From the NCBI GenBank assembly GCA_947561395.2, contig OX387184.1, forward strand, positions 36,322,766-36,386,765: a DNA stretch of 64,000 bases. Reading direction: 5' to 3'. The position numbers were made by a program, and so were the translations under genes. Shown piece after piece: positions 13,445-23,596 of the stretch; the stretch's first letter is position 1; the number at the start of each line of letters is the position of its first letter. This stretch comes from Buxus sempervirens (lineage: Eukaryota > Streptophyta > Magnoliopsida > Buxales > Buxaceae). The notes beneath the pieces were generated by a model, which saw only the letters and a program-made list of their open reading frames with translations, ran no database searches and was not told the DNA's origin.

Positions 13445-13690
13445 ACTTAATGTATCCGGCAACTCAGGCCGAATACACTAAGCCCTCCTCATAGCCGGCA
13501 TCTATGGCCGGTTACACAGGTGCCCTTTTGTATCCGGCATTGAATGCCGGATACAAAACATAATCATCCGAAAATTAAATGCCGCCGCGAATTTATCAGG
13601 CGATCGGCGCGAATCTTGCCGAGCAAATCTTTGTATCCGACATTTGAGTCCGGATATGAAGAGGAGCAAGTGTATCCGGCATATTTGATC
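13445..13690. repeat. Palindrome cluster (ATCCGGC/GCCGGAT) in element A U3
   Basis: Several units of 20-33 bp with inverted ends lie between the TATA box and the rest of U3. The best, at 13526-13558, is a perfect 15-bp stem with a 3-base loop. Related units recur at 12105-12210 beyond the TATA box and at equivalent places in the other LTR (about 61185-61430 and 59845-59950). Confidence 0.75.
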
Positions 13691-13853
13691 AGATACAAAT
13701 CGAAAAATTACGGATTTGCCCCTCGACTTGATCGATTCGACCGATTTGACACTTTCGGATATCTACGGATTGCCCCCCTGCGAATTTTGGTTTAGTCCCT
13801 GAGATTTTTAGATATTTAAGATTTAGTCCCTGGGATATTTTGCTGCGTTGGCT

Positions 13854-13910
13854 GCCACGTGTGCAGTTCCTGCGCCACGTGTGCAGTTCCTGCGCCACGT
13901 GTACAGCGGC
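13854..13910. repeat. 20-bp unit with CACGTG, three copies
   Basis: Two whole units and one partial unit, each starting GCCACGTGT, sit in U3 of the 3' LTR. The 5' LTR has only one unit at the equivalent site (about 61590), so the copy number changed after or during insertion. CACGTG is the plant G-box core. Confidence 0.7.
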
Positions 13911-14287
13911 TTTGCTGCTCGGGAACTTCGATAACTCATATCTTCTTCATCCGAACTCCGATTTGAGCAAACTCAATTGCGTTAGACTCGTATCGGAGCC
14001 CTCTATCCAATGACATAGGGCTAAGCACTTGGATCGGGGTTTAGCAGAAAGTCAACTTTCGGCTCCCCCTTAAGTTTGACTGGCCCACCGAACCCTCATC
14101 CGGACTCCGATTCCAGTAAACTCAGTTGCGTTGGACTCGTGTCGGGATTCTCTATCCATTGAGATAAGGCAAGGTTGCCAATTTTTACTTGATCAAAAAG
14201 TCAACTTTTGATCCCTTCAGGGCTTGACTTTTCTGCCAGGGTTTTCATTTTCAGCACTTCCAGGGGTGCAAAAATAAGGTGCTTACA

Positions 14288-14303
14288 GCAGTCCCTCTTT
14301 GCC
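14288..14303 (-). other. Element A polypurine tract
   Basis: The minus strand reads GGCAAAGAGGGACTGC immediately before the LTR start TGTAAGCACC. It corresponds to the tract GCAAAGAGGGGGCAGC before the B and C LTRs, which supports shared ancestry and the minus orientation of A. Confidence 0.75.
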
Positions 14304-17137
14304 AGAGTCACCTTGGGGACGAACGGCAAAGAAAAAGAAGAACCTTGTTTTTGCGCCCAGCATTTTTGTCGACGTGATTGATGAGCTTAAATCATCTTGA
14401 TTTTCATAAAAGGGGATGGAGACGACAAGCGTTGATCTCCAAAGTAGTGAGAACACCAACTGGTTTCCACTAAGATTTCGAAGTTTGCTCACCCACTTCA
14501 GGCTTCTGGGAGCAACTTCTAATTTTGATTCAGATTAAAAAGGATGGGATTGGACTTAAGCTCATCAACCCGTTTCGACGTTGATGCAAGGCACTCAACA
14601 ATTTTCTCTTTCTCTTGTTTATTCCATTAAAGCTTTTAGGTGTTTTCAGATTTCAGATTTGGGATTTGATTTCAGATTTCAGATTTTTAGACTTGGGACC
14701 TTTGAGGACAGTTTTTTTTTAAGGGTTTGGATTAAGGACTGGAAGGAACGAAGAAGGAGGAGATGCTCTTGGCGAGGAGGTACTCTCAGCGCTGCTCGGT
14801 GCCTCAAGGGAGCTCACACACCTGCCCTATTCTATTTACAAAAGTGGGAAACAAAAAATTTACAAATGGGGCCAATTTGCCCAAAAAGTTCTTCATTCGG
14901 CTCTTCTTTCTTCTGCCGTTTCCTTCTTTTCGCAGGGGCATTTGTCTGACTTTGATCAGATTTTTCTCTACGAGGTTCCTTTCTTCAGAGTTTTTGACTC
15001 CTGCTCTTGTCCTTTCAAGAAGGAGGCCATCATTTAGGTCAGTATTGGGACTTCTTCAGAAGTGACCGCTCCATTGGGGATTTGTGGAAGCCTTCTTGGA
15101 TTTGTCTTTCTTGTGTAAAACCAGCCTCTTCAGACTGGGCATGGTCTTGACACGTTGCTTTAGGTTTCTCGAAAGTTCCACTGGGGAAATGAATCTGTTG
15201 GGGGACAACGGAGGTCTTCGCAATTCCCCTGCCGGCGGGCTATTGCCTTGGCCTTCCTCTTTTTGCCTTTCTTCTGCTTTTAGTTTCAAGGTGCTTCCGG
15301 ACTTTTCTTGGTTCTTTTGCTTTGCCTGGGCCTACAAAATTCTCACAAAGCAGTGAGGTATCTGAAATTTGAATAGAGGTAAGCACCCACGGTTTACTTG
15401 CTTTTAATGTGTGTGCCAGTGCACATGACTGAAATGACACAATTTTTTTTTTTTAAAGAAATTTGCACAAGTGATTTTAAAAGAGAGGCGAGACCAACGG
15501 TCATGGTGAATTGCCTTGTTAGCTTGAGGTGTTTTGGGACAGTGTGCTCAACACGCAATCCCATGAGATTCTTGACTTGTGCCACCAGAGGTTCAAAAGA
15601 TGAGGGGTGTTTCAAGGAGTGTTCCCAGTTTTTGTTTTTCTCTCACCTTGACCCAATTTTTCAGGGTGGTTTCAGGATTTTGCAATTGAAAGTTTTCCCC
15701 TTTTTCTTTTCCCTTGGGTTAGTGCTAGTCCCGGTTTACGGGTTTTGGCCAACTTGTACATCATGTCTCATAGATCAGAGAGGTCTTTACATTAGGACGA
15801 AACATTGGCTTGGTTTTAGATCCGAGAAATGAGGGGATACGAGGCCCAAATTCTTATCTTTTCATTTTCAGGTTTTGCTCTGTGACTTGCTAAAGCTCGT
15901 TCTTCTTTTTAGATTCCTTTATCATAGATCTGCATGAATCCCATTGTCACATTTTCTGCAATCAGAAAGGACTTTTTGATAGGACGAAACGAAGGCTGAG
16001 GTTTTTAGTTTATGAAAGAAAGGGAATATGGCTCAAAGTTTCTTTGTAAATGGGTCGAGTCATGTTCTACCCTCTTCTTGGCTGCTTGGGTTTTGCCATT
16101 TCCTTTTTGCTTTCCTTCGTTTTCCTTTTTGAGGCCTTTTGTGGCCTTCGCCTTTTTTCTTTTGGCATTTTTTCTTTGCTCTGGGATCAACTTGGCTTTT
16201 TGCCTTGATTAGCAAGTCCCAGTGTATTTCCTGCTTTCTTTCTCTCTTTTTTGTTTCTGCTCATTCATGACTTCTCTTCTTTACCCAACACCAAATTTTA
16301 GGGCTCATGACTCATTGGGTTGGAAGAAAGAACATTAGGCTCAAAATGGTTTGACTAGAGATATGACTTTGAAAACTGGGGAAATAAAGCAAGGATGGCC
16401 TTTCATCCTTTCGCAGAAGCTGTGACCACTCGAAGTACTCATGCAAATTAATTCAAGAATCTATTCATCCTTTTTATTTTCTTTCTCAGCTTTGCCCCAG
16501 TGTGGGGTGGCTAGACACAACATGGGTACTTGAATAATACGATTAAGCTCAAAGTGTTTTGACTAGCGATTCTCGCAATTCAAGATGTATGAAGGATGGC
16601 CTCTCATCCTTTCGTAGAGACATGATGTTAAAGCTGGCCTCGGCCCTTAACTGGTTCTTGCACTTGCACTTTCACTTTCTTTCTTTCTTTTCTCTCAAGG
16701 ATTGCCCCACCCTATTGCAAAGATAGGTTGTTAGGAGGGAAATTATGATCTGGATCAGGAAATGATTGCCTTTGGCTCGGTCAAGGTTCTCATGGGACAG
16801 TGTACTGCACCCAGCTGAAGACACCTTTGAGCAACTCGGCATTCTTTCCATGATCATGGTCATTGCCAAAAGGGGTGTGGTCTCAGAGCAGTGTCATCAC
16901 TGACCACTCACTTGCATTTTTTTCAAAAGGTATTTTCTTTTCTTTTTTTTGTGTTTTTCAAAAGGTTCTTTACAAAAGCTTGCATCAAAGTAAAAAGCAT
17001 TTAAAATATTTACAAAACGACCACTCCTACCAGGGATACTTGGTGCAAAAAGCAAAGTTCAACTTATCCTGGTTATGGTAGACTTGCAGATTTTGGATTT
17101 TGGGATTGCTCTCTGTCCTGCAGTTTTACCAACTTGT
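14304..17137 (-). other. Element A 3' UTR, no pol
   Basis: Non-coding. Blocks match the 3' UTR of C and the post-pol region of B: the segment with GCCCCAGTGTGGGG followed by AAGCTCAAAG (16490-16560) matches 28450-28525, and the segment around AGGACGAAAC (15980-16070) matches 28040-28140 and the complement of 42490-42545. The shared 3' UTR directly after gag implies that pol was lost from an ancestor. Short ORFs here are not conserved. Confidence 0.65.
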
Positions 17138-18714
17138 TCAGCTAGTGCCACTTGACGACGCTTGATTGTGGTTAGGGAGAGGATCCGTGAAAATGGCCGA
17201 GGGAGGAGTCGATACTGGGGGATCGACTGAGATACGCTTGTTGTCGATCAGGTCTTGCACATCGTGCTTTAAATCCCAACAACGGTTAGTGTGGTGTCCA
17301 GGAGCCCCCATATGATACTCGCAGCACTCATTAGGGTTGTAGGAGCGACTGTTGGATGGTTGTTGAGTGAGCTGCTTCTTCTGTAAGTACCCCTTCTCAG
17401 TAGGGTTGGCAGCAATTCTGACAATGGATAAGGTAGGGGTGTGAACTCTCTGTTCATACTTGCTTGATATTCCTCCTTAGTCCATCTCAGCTGCCATGCA
17501 GGTTGTGCCCCTTGACCACTATTCCGATTTTCTCTTATATCGGGTGTTGAAAAGTGGAAGGGCCTATTTTGCTGGACGTAGTTGACAGCCTCGTCCTCTC
17601 TCTTTCTATCCATGCCCCTTCCAATGACAGGGGTCCTTCTCTGTTCGGTAGCAAAGCCAGCCACTCTACCAGACTTCACCCCATCTTCTATTCTGTTCGC
17701 TACCACCACTAGATCAGCAAAACTTGCAGCGAACTGCCCTAGCAGCAAAGTGTAGTATGGCTGCCCCAACGTCGAGATGAACAATGTCGCCATTTCCTTC
17801 TCCAACATGGGTGGTTGCACCATACCGGCCAGTTCTCGCCATCTCTTTGCATACTCACGAATGGACTCAGTGCTCTTCTTTGTCATTTTTTGCAATCCCA
17901 TTCAAGTGGGCAAGACCTCCGTGTTGAACTTGAAGTGTTCTAGGAACATGCTTGCCAGGTCATCCCAAGTCCTCATCTGGTTCCTGTCCAGACTGGCAAA
18001 CCACTTTTGCGCTGAACCTATCAACGAGCGCTGAAAGAACTGGATCATGATTCTTTCATCGTACACGTACTGGCACATGTCCCCGTAGTATGCCCTCAAG
18101 TGCCACAGCGGACAGCCACTTCCATCGAACTTCACAAAGTCCGAACACTTGAACTTCGGCGGCAGTTGCAAATTGGGGAAGAATCCCAGTCTGTCCAGTG
18201 AAGCTTCCTTTGGCATAGGACCTCGGTTCACATTCTGCATCTGTTCTTTTATGGCTTGCAAATCTGCTTGTATCTGGGCTGTGATGCCTGCCGCTTCCCG
18301 TGCTAGGTACCACTCTTCTTCGTCGTGCCCCATTCCTTGTGGCATTACTTGCTGTGGTGGTACGGCCAGGGGTGCAGGAATTTGTAAGGGCTGCTCTAGT
18401 TGGCCTGGCAAAAGACGTGGGATCTGTGGTTCTGGCGGCTGTAGATTCAACTGTGGGAGAATTGGTGGTGGTTGCTCTAGCTGTGGCTGTTGTACTGGAG
18501 GTACCGGCTGCTGTGGCGGAGGTACCGCTGGTGGTGGCTGTACAAGCTGCTGCGGCGCTTGCATTCTCTCCATTTGCTGCATCATGGCAGTCATCATGGT
18601 GGTCATGTTGGCTATCTGCTGATTAAGGCCAGCGATCACAGGGTGGCCTTCCAAGTCCTCTTGCCCATGAGGCGGGAGAGGTGGCGCTTGCTCGAGCCCT
18701 TCAGCAGGATCCAT
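17138..18714 (-). pseudogene. gag: Element A gag, one nonsense codon and one frameshift
   Basis: The capsid/nucleocapsid polyprotein of a Tat-type element starts at the ATG at 18714 (MDPAEGLEQ). It has a Pro/Gln-rich N-terminus (about residues 30-150), a capsid region with FVKFDGSGCPLWHLRAYYG and FFQRSLIGSAQKWFASLD, then EYAKRWRELAGMVQPP. A TGA at 17904-17902 interrupts an otherwise open frame; CGA to TGA is the simplest change. A one-base loss near 17405 shifts the frame before the zinc-knuckle-like stretch CEYHMGAPGHHTNRC (about 17335-17290), and that frame ends at TGA 17140-17138. About 525 codons in all. An upstream in-frame extension to 18843 runs into B and is not original. Residue order closely follows the gags of B and C. 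Confidence 0.85.
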
Positions 18715-18769
18715 CCGTAATCTTCTTCTTGAACGTAGGAGGTATGGGCTGCGATACGTAATCTTGGTA

Positions 18770-18772
18770 CCT
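18770..18772 (-). promoter_or_regulatory. Candidate splice acceptor upstream of element A gag
   Basis: The minus strand reads TTCAACCTAG then GTACCAAG, with 18770 the first exon base. The same acceptor-plus-GTACNAAN context precedes gag in B (23543/23544) and C (31044/31043). That conservation across three elements is the evidence; splicing itself is inferred. Confidence 0.5.
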
Positions 18773-18897
18773 AGGTTGAAAATAGACAAGTCAGTTGTAG
18801 ACACCCCAAATTGCACTGCCAAATGAGAAAATAATAAAAACATGTAATTAGAGCTTAAAACAGGTCAAAAAAAAGCCTAAAAATAGAATGAACAGGC

Positions 18898-19008
18898 TTT
18901 GCCCGTATTTCCTTCACGGGCTCATCGCGCCCGCAAATTATCTACGGACAGGCGCGTCCGTAGTATCTATACGGTCCCCATTGGACCGTAATGTATTTAC
19001 GGGCATTA
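18898..19008. promoter_or_regulatory. ACGGGC palindrome cluster in LTR1 U3
   Basis: Inverted units with CCGTA/TACGG(GC) ends are repeated about every 25-30 bp, ending roughly 200 bp upstream of the TATA box. The same cluster is in LTR2 at about 50227-50340. Confidence 0.75.
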
Positions 19009-19205
19009 AAGACACGTGCAAGTTTTGTCCTCCTCTCGATTTCCGAGCTTTATTTGAAGTCCAATATATCTTTAAACGAGCGGATTATGTCTTTTATTCG
19101 CTGAGGCCACCTTGGTTGGCTATGGATGGGCATTATCTCCAATTTTCTCTCTATCCTGAGGATCAGGCTATATCCTTCTGGACCAACCATACCCCTGTGC
19201 TTGCC

Positions 19206-19213
19206 TATAAATA
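19206..19213 (+). promoter_or_regulatory. TATA box of B LTR1
   Basis: TATAAATA in the context GCCTATAAATAGAGG. It is conserved at 50537-50544 (LTR2), 53967-53974 (LTR3), and on the minus strand in the C LTRs at 25602-25609 and 35131-35138. Start of transcription is expected about 30 bp downstream. Confidence 0.8.
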
Positions 19214-19317
19214 GAGGCTCATTCCTCTAGCTAAAGGCCACGAAATTTTGAGTCCAAGGAATTCTAAGAAGCTACAAGAGAAGAGAAAGGAATCCCTGCT
19301 GCTCTGCCTGCTCAATC

Positions 19318-19326
19318 CAGGTAAGT
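19318..19326 (+). promoter_or_regulatory. Candidate leader splice donor in LTR1
   Basis: CAG/GTAAGT is a perfect plant donor, about 110 bp after the TATA box. It is conserved in LTR2 and in both C LTRs (35024/35023 on the minus strand) and reads CAA/GTAAGT in LTR3. Paired with the acceptor at 23543 it would remove the rest of the LTR, the PBS and the tandem array from a gag mRNA. Confidence 0.5.
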
Positions 19327-19427
19327 CCCCTATCCTTTTTTATTTTCTGTCTTCAATTCTATAAGTAATAGGATCATCTCTATTGCTGTAGAATAAGGCC
19401 ATATCTGTTTTTTTTGTATTCCTAAGC

Positions 19428-19675
19428 CTGTCTCCAAGTACCTCAAGGGTCTCTCTAGCCGTAAAACGTGAAGAGAGAACTAGGGGAAAGGGGAACAGGT
19501 GGATCCCTAGAATAGAACCCCATATCTGTTTTTTTCTTTTTTCATAGAATAAGGCTTGTGATTGTGTTTATGTAACCAAACCTATCTCTAAGTACCTCAA
19601 GAGTCTCTCTAGCCGTAAAACGTGAAGAGAGAACTAGGGGAAAAGAGAACAGGTGGATCCGTAGGGTAGACCCCC
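19428..19675 (+). repeat. Two-copy 153-bp-spaced duplication in R/U5
   Basis: Copies 19428-19521 and 19581-19675 both hold CTAGCCGTAAAACGTGAAG followed by GAACTAGGGG and GTGGATCC. Both copies persist in all five B/C LTRs, so the duplication predates the split of the two LTR types. Confidence 0.8.
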
Positions 19676-20623
19676 ATGTGCTCTAATTTGTGAGATATGG
19701 CTGTTTTAAATATCCTGATCATGTTTTAATGCTTTTTATGATGAATCTAAATGAATACATGAATCCATGATGTTTATAGCATGAGATCCCCTATTTTTGA
19801 TAAAATTTGGATTTTTGCCACTTTTGCACCTACAGCACTGTTTTCGTGATTTTTGTGGTTTTAGGCTAAGATCTTGGATTTATCATGATCAATATGGTAG
19901 ATCTGAATCCAGAAGCCTGAAAATAAATTCTAGGGTTTCATGATATGGTTTTTAAATTGTTTTTCATTATTGAGAGAAGACCCTACGGTCTAAATTCTCC
20001 CTTTTTGGTGTTTTTCATCAATGTGGATATTTTTGGTTTTGATTTTCAGATTTAATATGAAATTTGGGCTTTATCTATGTCCTGGACTGTTCAAGTTCAA
20101 TTTTGAAATATTTTATAAAAATCATATTTTTCTAGATTTCTAGAATTTTGACTTGAAACCAGATTTTTGGATTTTTCACTTTAAATTGATTTTATTGGAT
20201 TTTATCTCAATTTTATTTTGATCATGAAACCCTAGGAATGGTATGATCATATTTGATAGTTCTGGATCAATCAGAATATTCATATGAAAAAAACCATATA
20301 TTTTTGTTTTTTTTGTGATTTGTCCTAATTTTTATAGCAAGCTTTTTCCTTTATTTTAACATGAACAAATACCTGGCAACCACCTTGTGTGGATGAATAG
20401 GGGTGCCTAACACCTTCCCCTGTTCATAACTTAATCCCCTTACCCATCTCTGGTTGGTTTTTTTTTAGGAGGGATATTTTGCCCTAAAATTTGCCTTTTG
20501 TGCTTATTTAATATTTTGGTGTCCATTCACACCTAAATTGAATGGTGGCGACTCTTTGTTTTATATAATCCCGTGTGATGATTGAGGAAATCATTAGATT
20601 GATTTTTTCCCATGTCTCACAAC

Positions 20624-20641
20624 TGGCGACTCTGCTGGGGA
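20624..20641 (+). other. B primer-binding site
   Basis: TGGCGACTCTGCTGGGGA lies two bases after the LTR end. The same site lies at 33703-33720 in C (minus) and, slightly altered, after LTR2 (51953) and after the element A LTR (58780 downward). TGGCGACTC-type sites are usual in Tat/Ogre elements; the tRNA itself was not determined. Confidence 0.8.
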
Positions 20642-22140
20642 ATTGTGGATTTGAGCCTTTTGGTGTTTTAGTTCATGTTTTTTATATTTTTTGATTTGCT
20701 TGCTATTTTGTGTTCTTAAGCATGTTGAGTATGTTTTAAATCTGAATTATTGCTTAAGAATTCATGGGGGTAGAAACATGCTTAATTTTGATTTATAGGA
20801 TTGTTTCTACAAACATGCGTAGGGGAGGTTCGTTTTGTTGAACCATGCTTATTTCTTGCTATATTTTTATGATAGCATGTTTTAATTTGCAGCATGATCT
20901 CCATGATGATTTTGGGTGTATAACATGATCATATGTTTGCATGATAGATGATTTTTTTATGAGCATGTTTTGGGTGCTATAGGATTGCTTTATTTACTTG
21001 TTTATTTTAAATATGCTTTCCTATTATGCCTTGGTTTGTTTATGCATGGCTGCGAAAAGAGTGGCAAGGGTTTGGGACGTTGTGAATGTAACCTATTTTT
21101 ACAATGCACTGTGCACCTTTTACTTTTACACAGCCTACCCTTAACCTATAGGAAGTTGAACCCGAATGTGTGTAGCTTGGCGCAACGAGGTCGATACTTC
21201 GGAAAGCGAAAGTGAAAACATTCACCTTAGAACTTTGAGCTAATGATGTGATGATAACGTGGATCTGGGATTCTGGTCATCACTAGGCTTGAGTGCTAAG
21301 TTGCCATTAAGCCAAAACCCAAAACCCCTACGCTTGAAGGTGGAGTTACACGTTTTTGGCTAAAGTACACAATTACGTGGGAATACGGGTTTGTATGATT
21401 GTGGGAAGGCCGTGTGCATGGCTTACAAACCAGGGCATAATGCGGATGCCATATTGAAGGTAAACAAGGTAACAAGGTAATCCTATTCTTTTGCATTATT
21501 TTCATGTCATAGGGGTGTCATGGTGCCCATTGGTTCGGGATAAAATTGGTCCCAAAATATGCATGTTTTTAAAAATTGGTGCAGCCCATAGGAAGAGTTT
21601 CTAACTCTGTTTAGAATCAATCCTACCCAATGTTCATACAAGAGGCAATAAAAGGGTATCAAATTCTTGAGTATGGTGTCAATTTGGAAGGTACATATGC
21701 CTTCCCAAACATGTGTTTTAGCAAAAAGGCCAAAGTCCACTTTGGGACAGTTTAGAAGCTCTGCAATGGGTGAACCGTACGTTTGGATGAACAATGAAGG
21801 TGATCAAACCATGTAAAAACTGGAAAAACATAACAGGGTTCCGTAAAACCGCATTTAGTACACGGGCTGGGCTTGCCCGTATTAGTTATACGGGCTAGGC
21901 TCGCCCGTGTTTTCCATACGGTCACGGCTTGCTCGTAATTTGAATACGGGCAGGGCTGGATCGTACTGTTTATACGGTTTTCTCGGAATATTCAACTTTA
22001 ATCAGTTTTTCCCACTAAAATATTCTTTTAACCTTTAAATAATGATAAAGGGAAACAAGTTTGAATAAAATGCTTCCAAAAAAAAAAAACAAAACAAACA
22101 AACAAAATAATTATAAAAAAAAAAAAATAGAGAAAGGTTC
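20642..22140 (+). other. B leader, first part
   Basis: Non-coding, and matched closely by the minus-strand leader of C (32240-33702). It includes an ACGGGC palindrome cluster at 21841-21978. Short ORFs (20970-21215 and the complement 21040-21225) occur in both elements but lack any recognised domain. Confidence 0.7.
21841..21978. repeat. ACGGGC palindrome cluster in B leader
   Basis: About five units such as TACGGGCTAGGCTCGCCCGT, each with inverted 6-bp ends around a 7-base centre. The C counterpart is at 32378-32515. Confidence 0.8.
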
Positions 22141-23310
22141 CTTGGGCTTCTGAAAGCCTCTGAATTTCAGACTTTTTCAAAACTCTTGGGCCTCTGAAAG
22201 CCTTTGAATTTCAGATTTTTCAAAAAAATCCTGGGCCTCTGAAAGCCTTTGAATTTCAGATTTTTCAAAAAAATCCTGGGCCTCTGAAAGCCTTTGAATT
22301 TCAGACTTTTTCTCAAAAATCCCTGGGCCTCTGAAAGCCTTTGAATTTCAGACTTTTTCTCAAAAAACCCCGGGCCTCTGAAAGCCTTTGAATTTCAGAA
22401 CTTTTGGGCCTCTGAAAGCCTTTGAATTTCAGACCTTTTTCTTTTGGGCCTCTGAAAGCCTTTGAATTTCAGACCTTTTTCTTTTGGGCCTCTGAAAGCC
22501 TTTGAATTTCAGAACTTTTGGGCCTCTGAAAGCTTTTGAATTTCAGACCTTTTTCTTTTGGGCCTCTGAAAGCCTTTGAATTTCAGAACTTCTGGGCCTC
22601 TGAAAGCCTTTGAATTTCAGACCTTTTTCTTTTGGGCCTCTGAAAGCCTTTGAATTTCAGAACTTTTGGGCCTCTGAAAGCCTTTGAATTTCAGACCTTT
22701 TTCTTTTGGGCCTCTGAAAGCCTTTGAATTTCAGAACTTTTGGGCCTCTGAAAGCCTTTGAATTTCAGACCTTTTTCTTTTGGGCCTCTGAAAGCTTTTG
22801 AATTTCAGACCTTTTTCTTTTGGGCCTCTGAAAGCCTTTGAATTTCAGAACTTCTGGGCCTCTGAAAGCCTTTGAATTTCAGACCTTTTTCTTTTGGGCC
22901 TCTGAAAGCCTTTGAATTTCAGAACTTTTGGGCCTCTGAAAGCCTTTGAATTTCAGACCTTTTTCTTTTGGGCCTCTGAAAGCCTTTGAATTTCAGAACT
23001 TTTGGGCCTCTGAAAGCCTTTGAATTTCAGACCTTTTTCTTTTGGGCCTCTGAAAGCCTTTGAATTTTAGAACTTTTGGGCCTCTGAAAGCTTTTGAATT
23101 TCAGACTTTTATAAAAAAAAAAAAAAACCTGGGCCTCTGAAAGCCTTTGAATTTCAGACTTTTATCAAAAATCCTTGGGCCTCTGAAAGCCTCTGAATTT
23201 CAGACCTTTTCCAAAAATATCCCTGGGCTTCTGAAACCCTTTGAATTTCAGACCTTTTTTCAAAAAAAAAAACCCCCCGGGCCTCTGAAAGCCTTTGAAT
23301 TTCAGATCTT
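22141..23310 (+). repeat. B leader tandem array, hairpin-forming monomers
   Basis: About 29 copies of GGGCCTCTGAAAGCCTTTGA followed by ATTTCAGA, in alternating 35- and 39-bp lengths that make a 74-bp higher-order unit in the centre. Each monomer has a perfect 7-bp inverted repeat (TCTGAAA/TTTCAGA) around a 9-base loop. Edge copies are more diverged. The array ends about 285 bp before the gag ATG. Confidence 0.93.
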
Positions 23311-23541
23311 TCTCTCTTTTGTGGGACCTGTTGGAAGCCCTAGAATATTCCAACAATTCAAAAAAAAAAAGGTAAAAGAAAATAAAAAGAAATAAAAATA
23401 AAAAAATAAAAAAATAAAACAGAAAAAAGAAGCAAATAAAGAAAAAAGCAAACTCGTGTTCACCCAGCTTGCACATAGGCATTTTTAGGCATGTGAATGA
23501 GATTAATTGAGCATTGATATCTTTTCCTTTATCTTGTATCC

Positions 23542-23544
23542 AGG
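23542..23544 (+). promoter_or_regulatory. Candidate leader splice acceptor before B gag
   Basis: TTTATCTTGTATCCAG/GTACTAAT, with exon start at 23544, 53 bp before the gag ATG. The same position and context occur in A and C. Confidence 0.5.
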
Positions 23545-23596
23545 TACTAATACACTCGCAATCATAGCTCCTGTAACCAGATCAAGAGCTCGAGCC

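Larger units (their letters stand above)
11048..14287 (-). repeat. Element A 3' LTR
   Basis: It matches 58781-61982 almost base for base. On the minus strand U3 runs from 14287 to about 13440 and includes a triplicated CACGTG-bearing 20-mer and palindromic CCGGAT units. A TATA box follows at 13433-13439 (reads TATAAAAGG). R/U5 runs on to 11048. A poly-G run of 16 lies at 12846-12861, against 24 in the other LTR. Plus-strand ORFs such as 12118-12540 and 13254-13481 recur in both LTRs but show no protein motif. Confidence 0.9.
18796..20621 (+). repeat. B LTR1 (5' LTR, type 1 U3)
   Basis: TGTAGACACCCC to CATGTCTCACA, 1826 bp. It contains a palindromic ACGGGC cluster (18898-19008), the TATA box 19206-19213, a splice-donor-like CAG/GTAAGT at 19320/19321, and a 153-bp-spaced duplication (19428-19521 and 19581-19675). 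Confidence 0.92.

Noticed and set aside
12118..13795. ORFs repeated in both element A LTRs (for example 12118-12540, 13254-13481)
   Set aside because: Present twice only because LTRs are copies. They contain indels between copies and no domain; the LTR promoter reads the other strand.
14581..15832. ORFs of 66-144 codons in the element A 3' UTR
   Set aside because: T-rich low-complexity protein, no motif, and not conserved in C.
18149..18626. Cys/Gly-rich and Val/Ala-rich ORFs on the plus strand
   Set aside because: These are shadows of the Pro/Gln-rich part of the element A gag on the minus strand.
20624..20641. tRNA-related sequence next to the LTR as a tRNA gene
   Set aside because: Only an 18-bp primer-binding site; no cloverleaf or flanking tRNA sequence.
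22141..23310. CRISPR-like regular direct repeats
   Set aside because: Spacers are short, A/T-rich and themselves repeated; the host is a plant; it is a tandem array in a retrotransposon leader.
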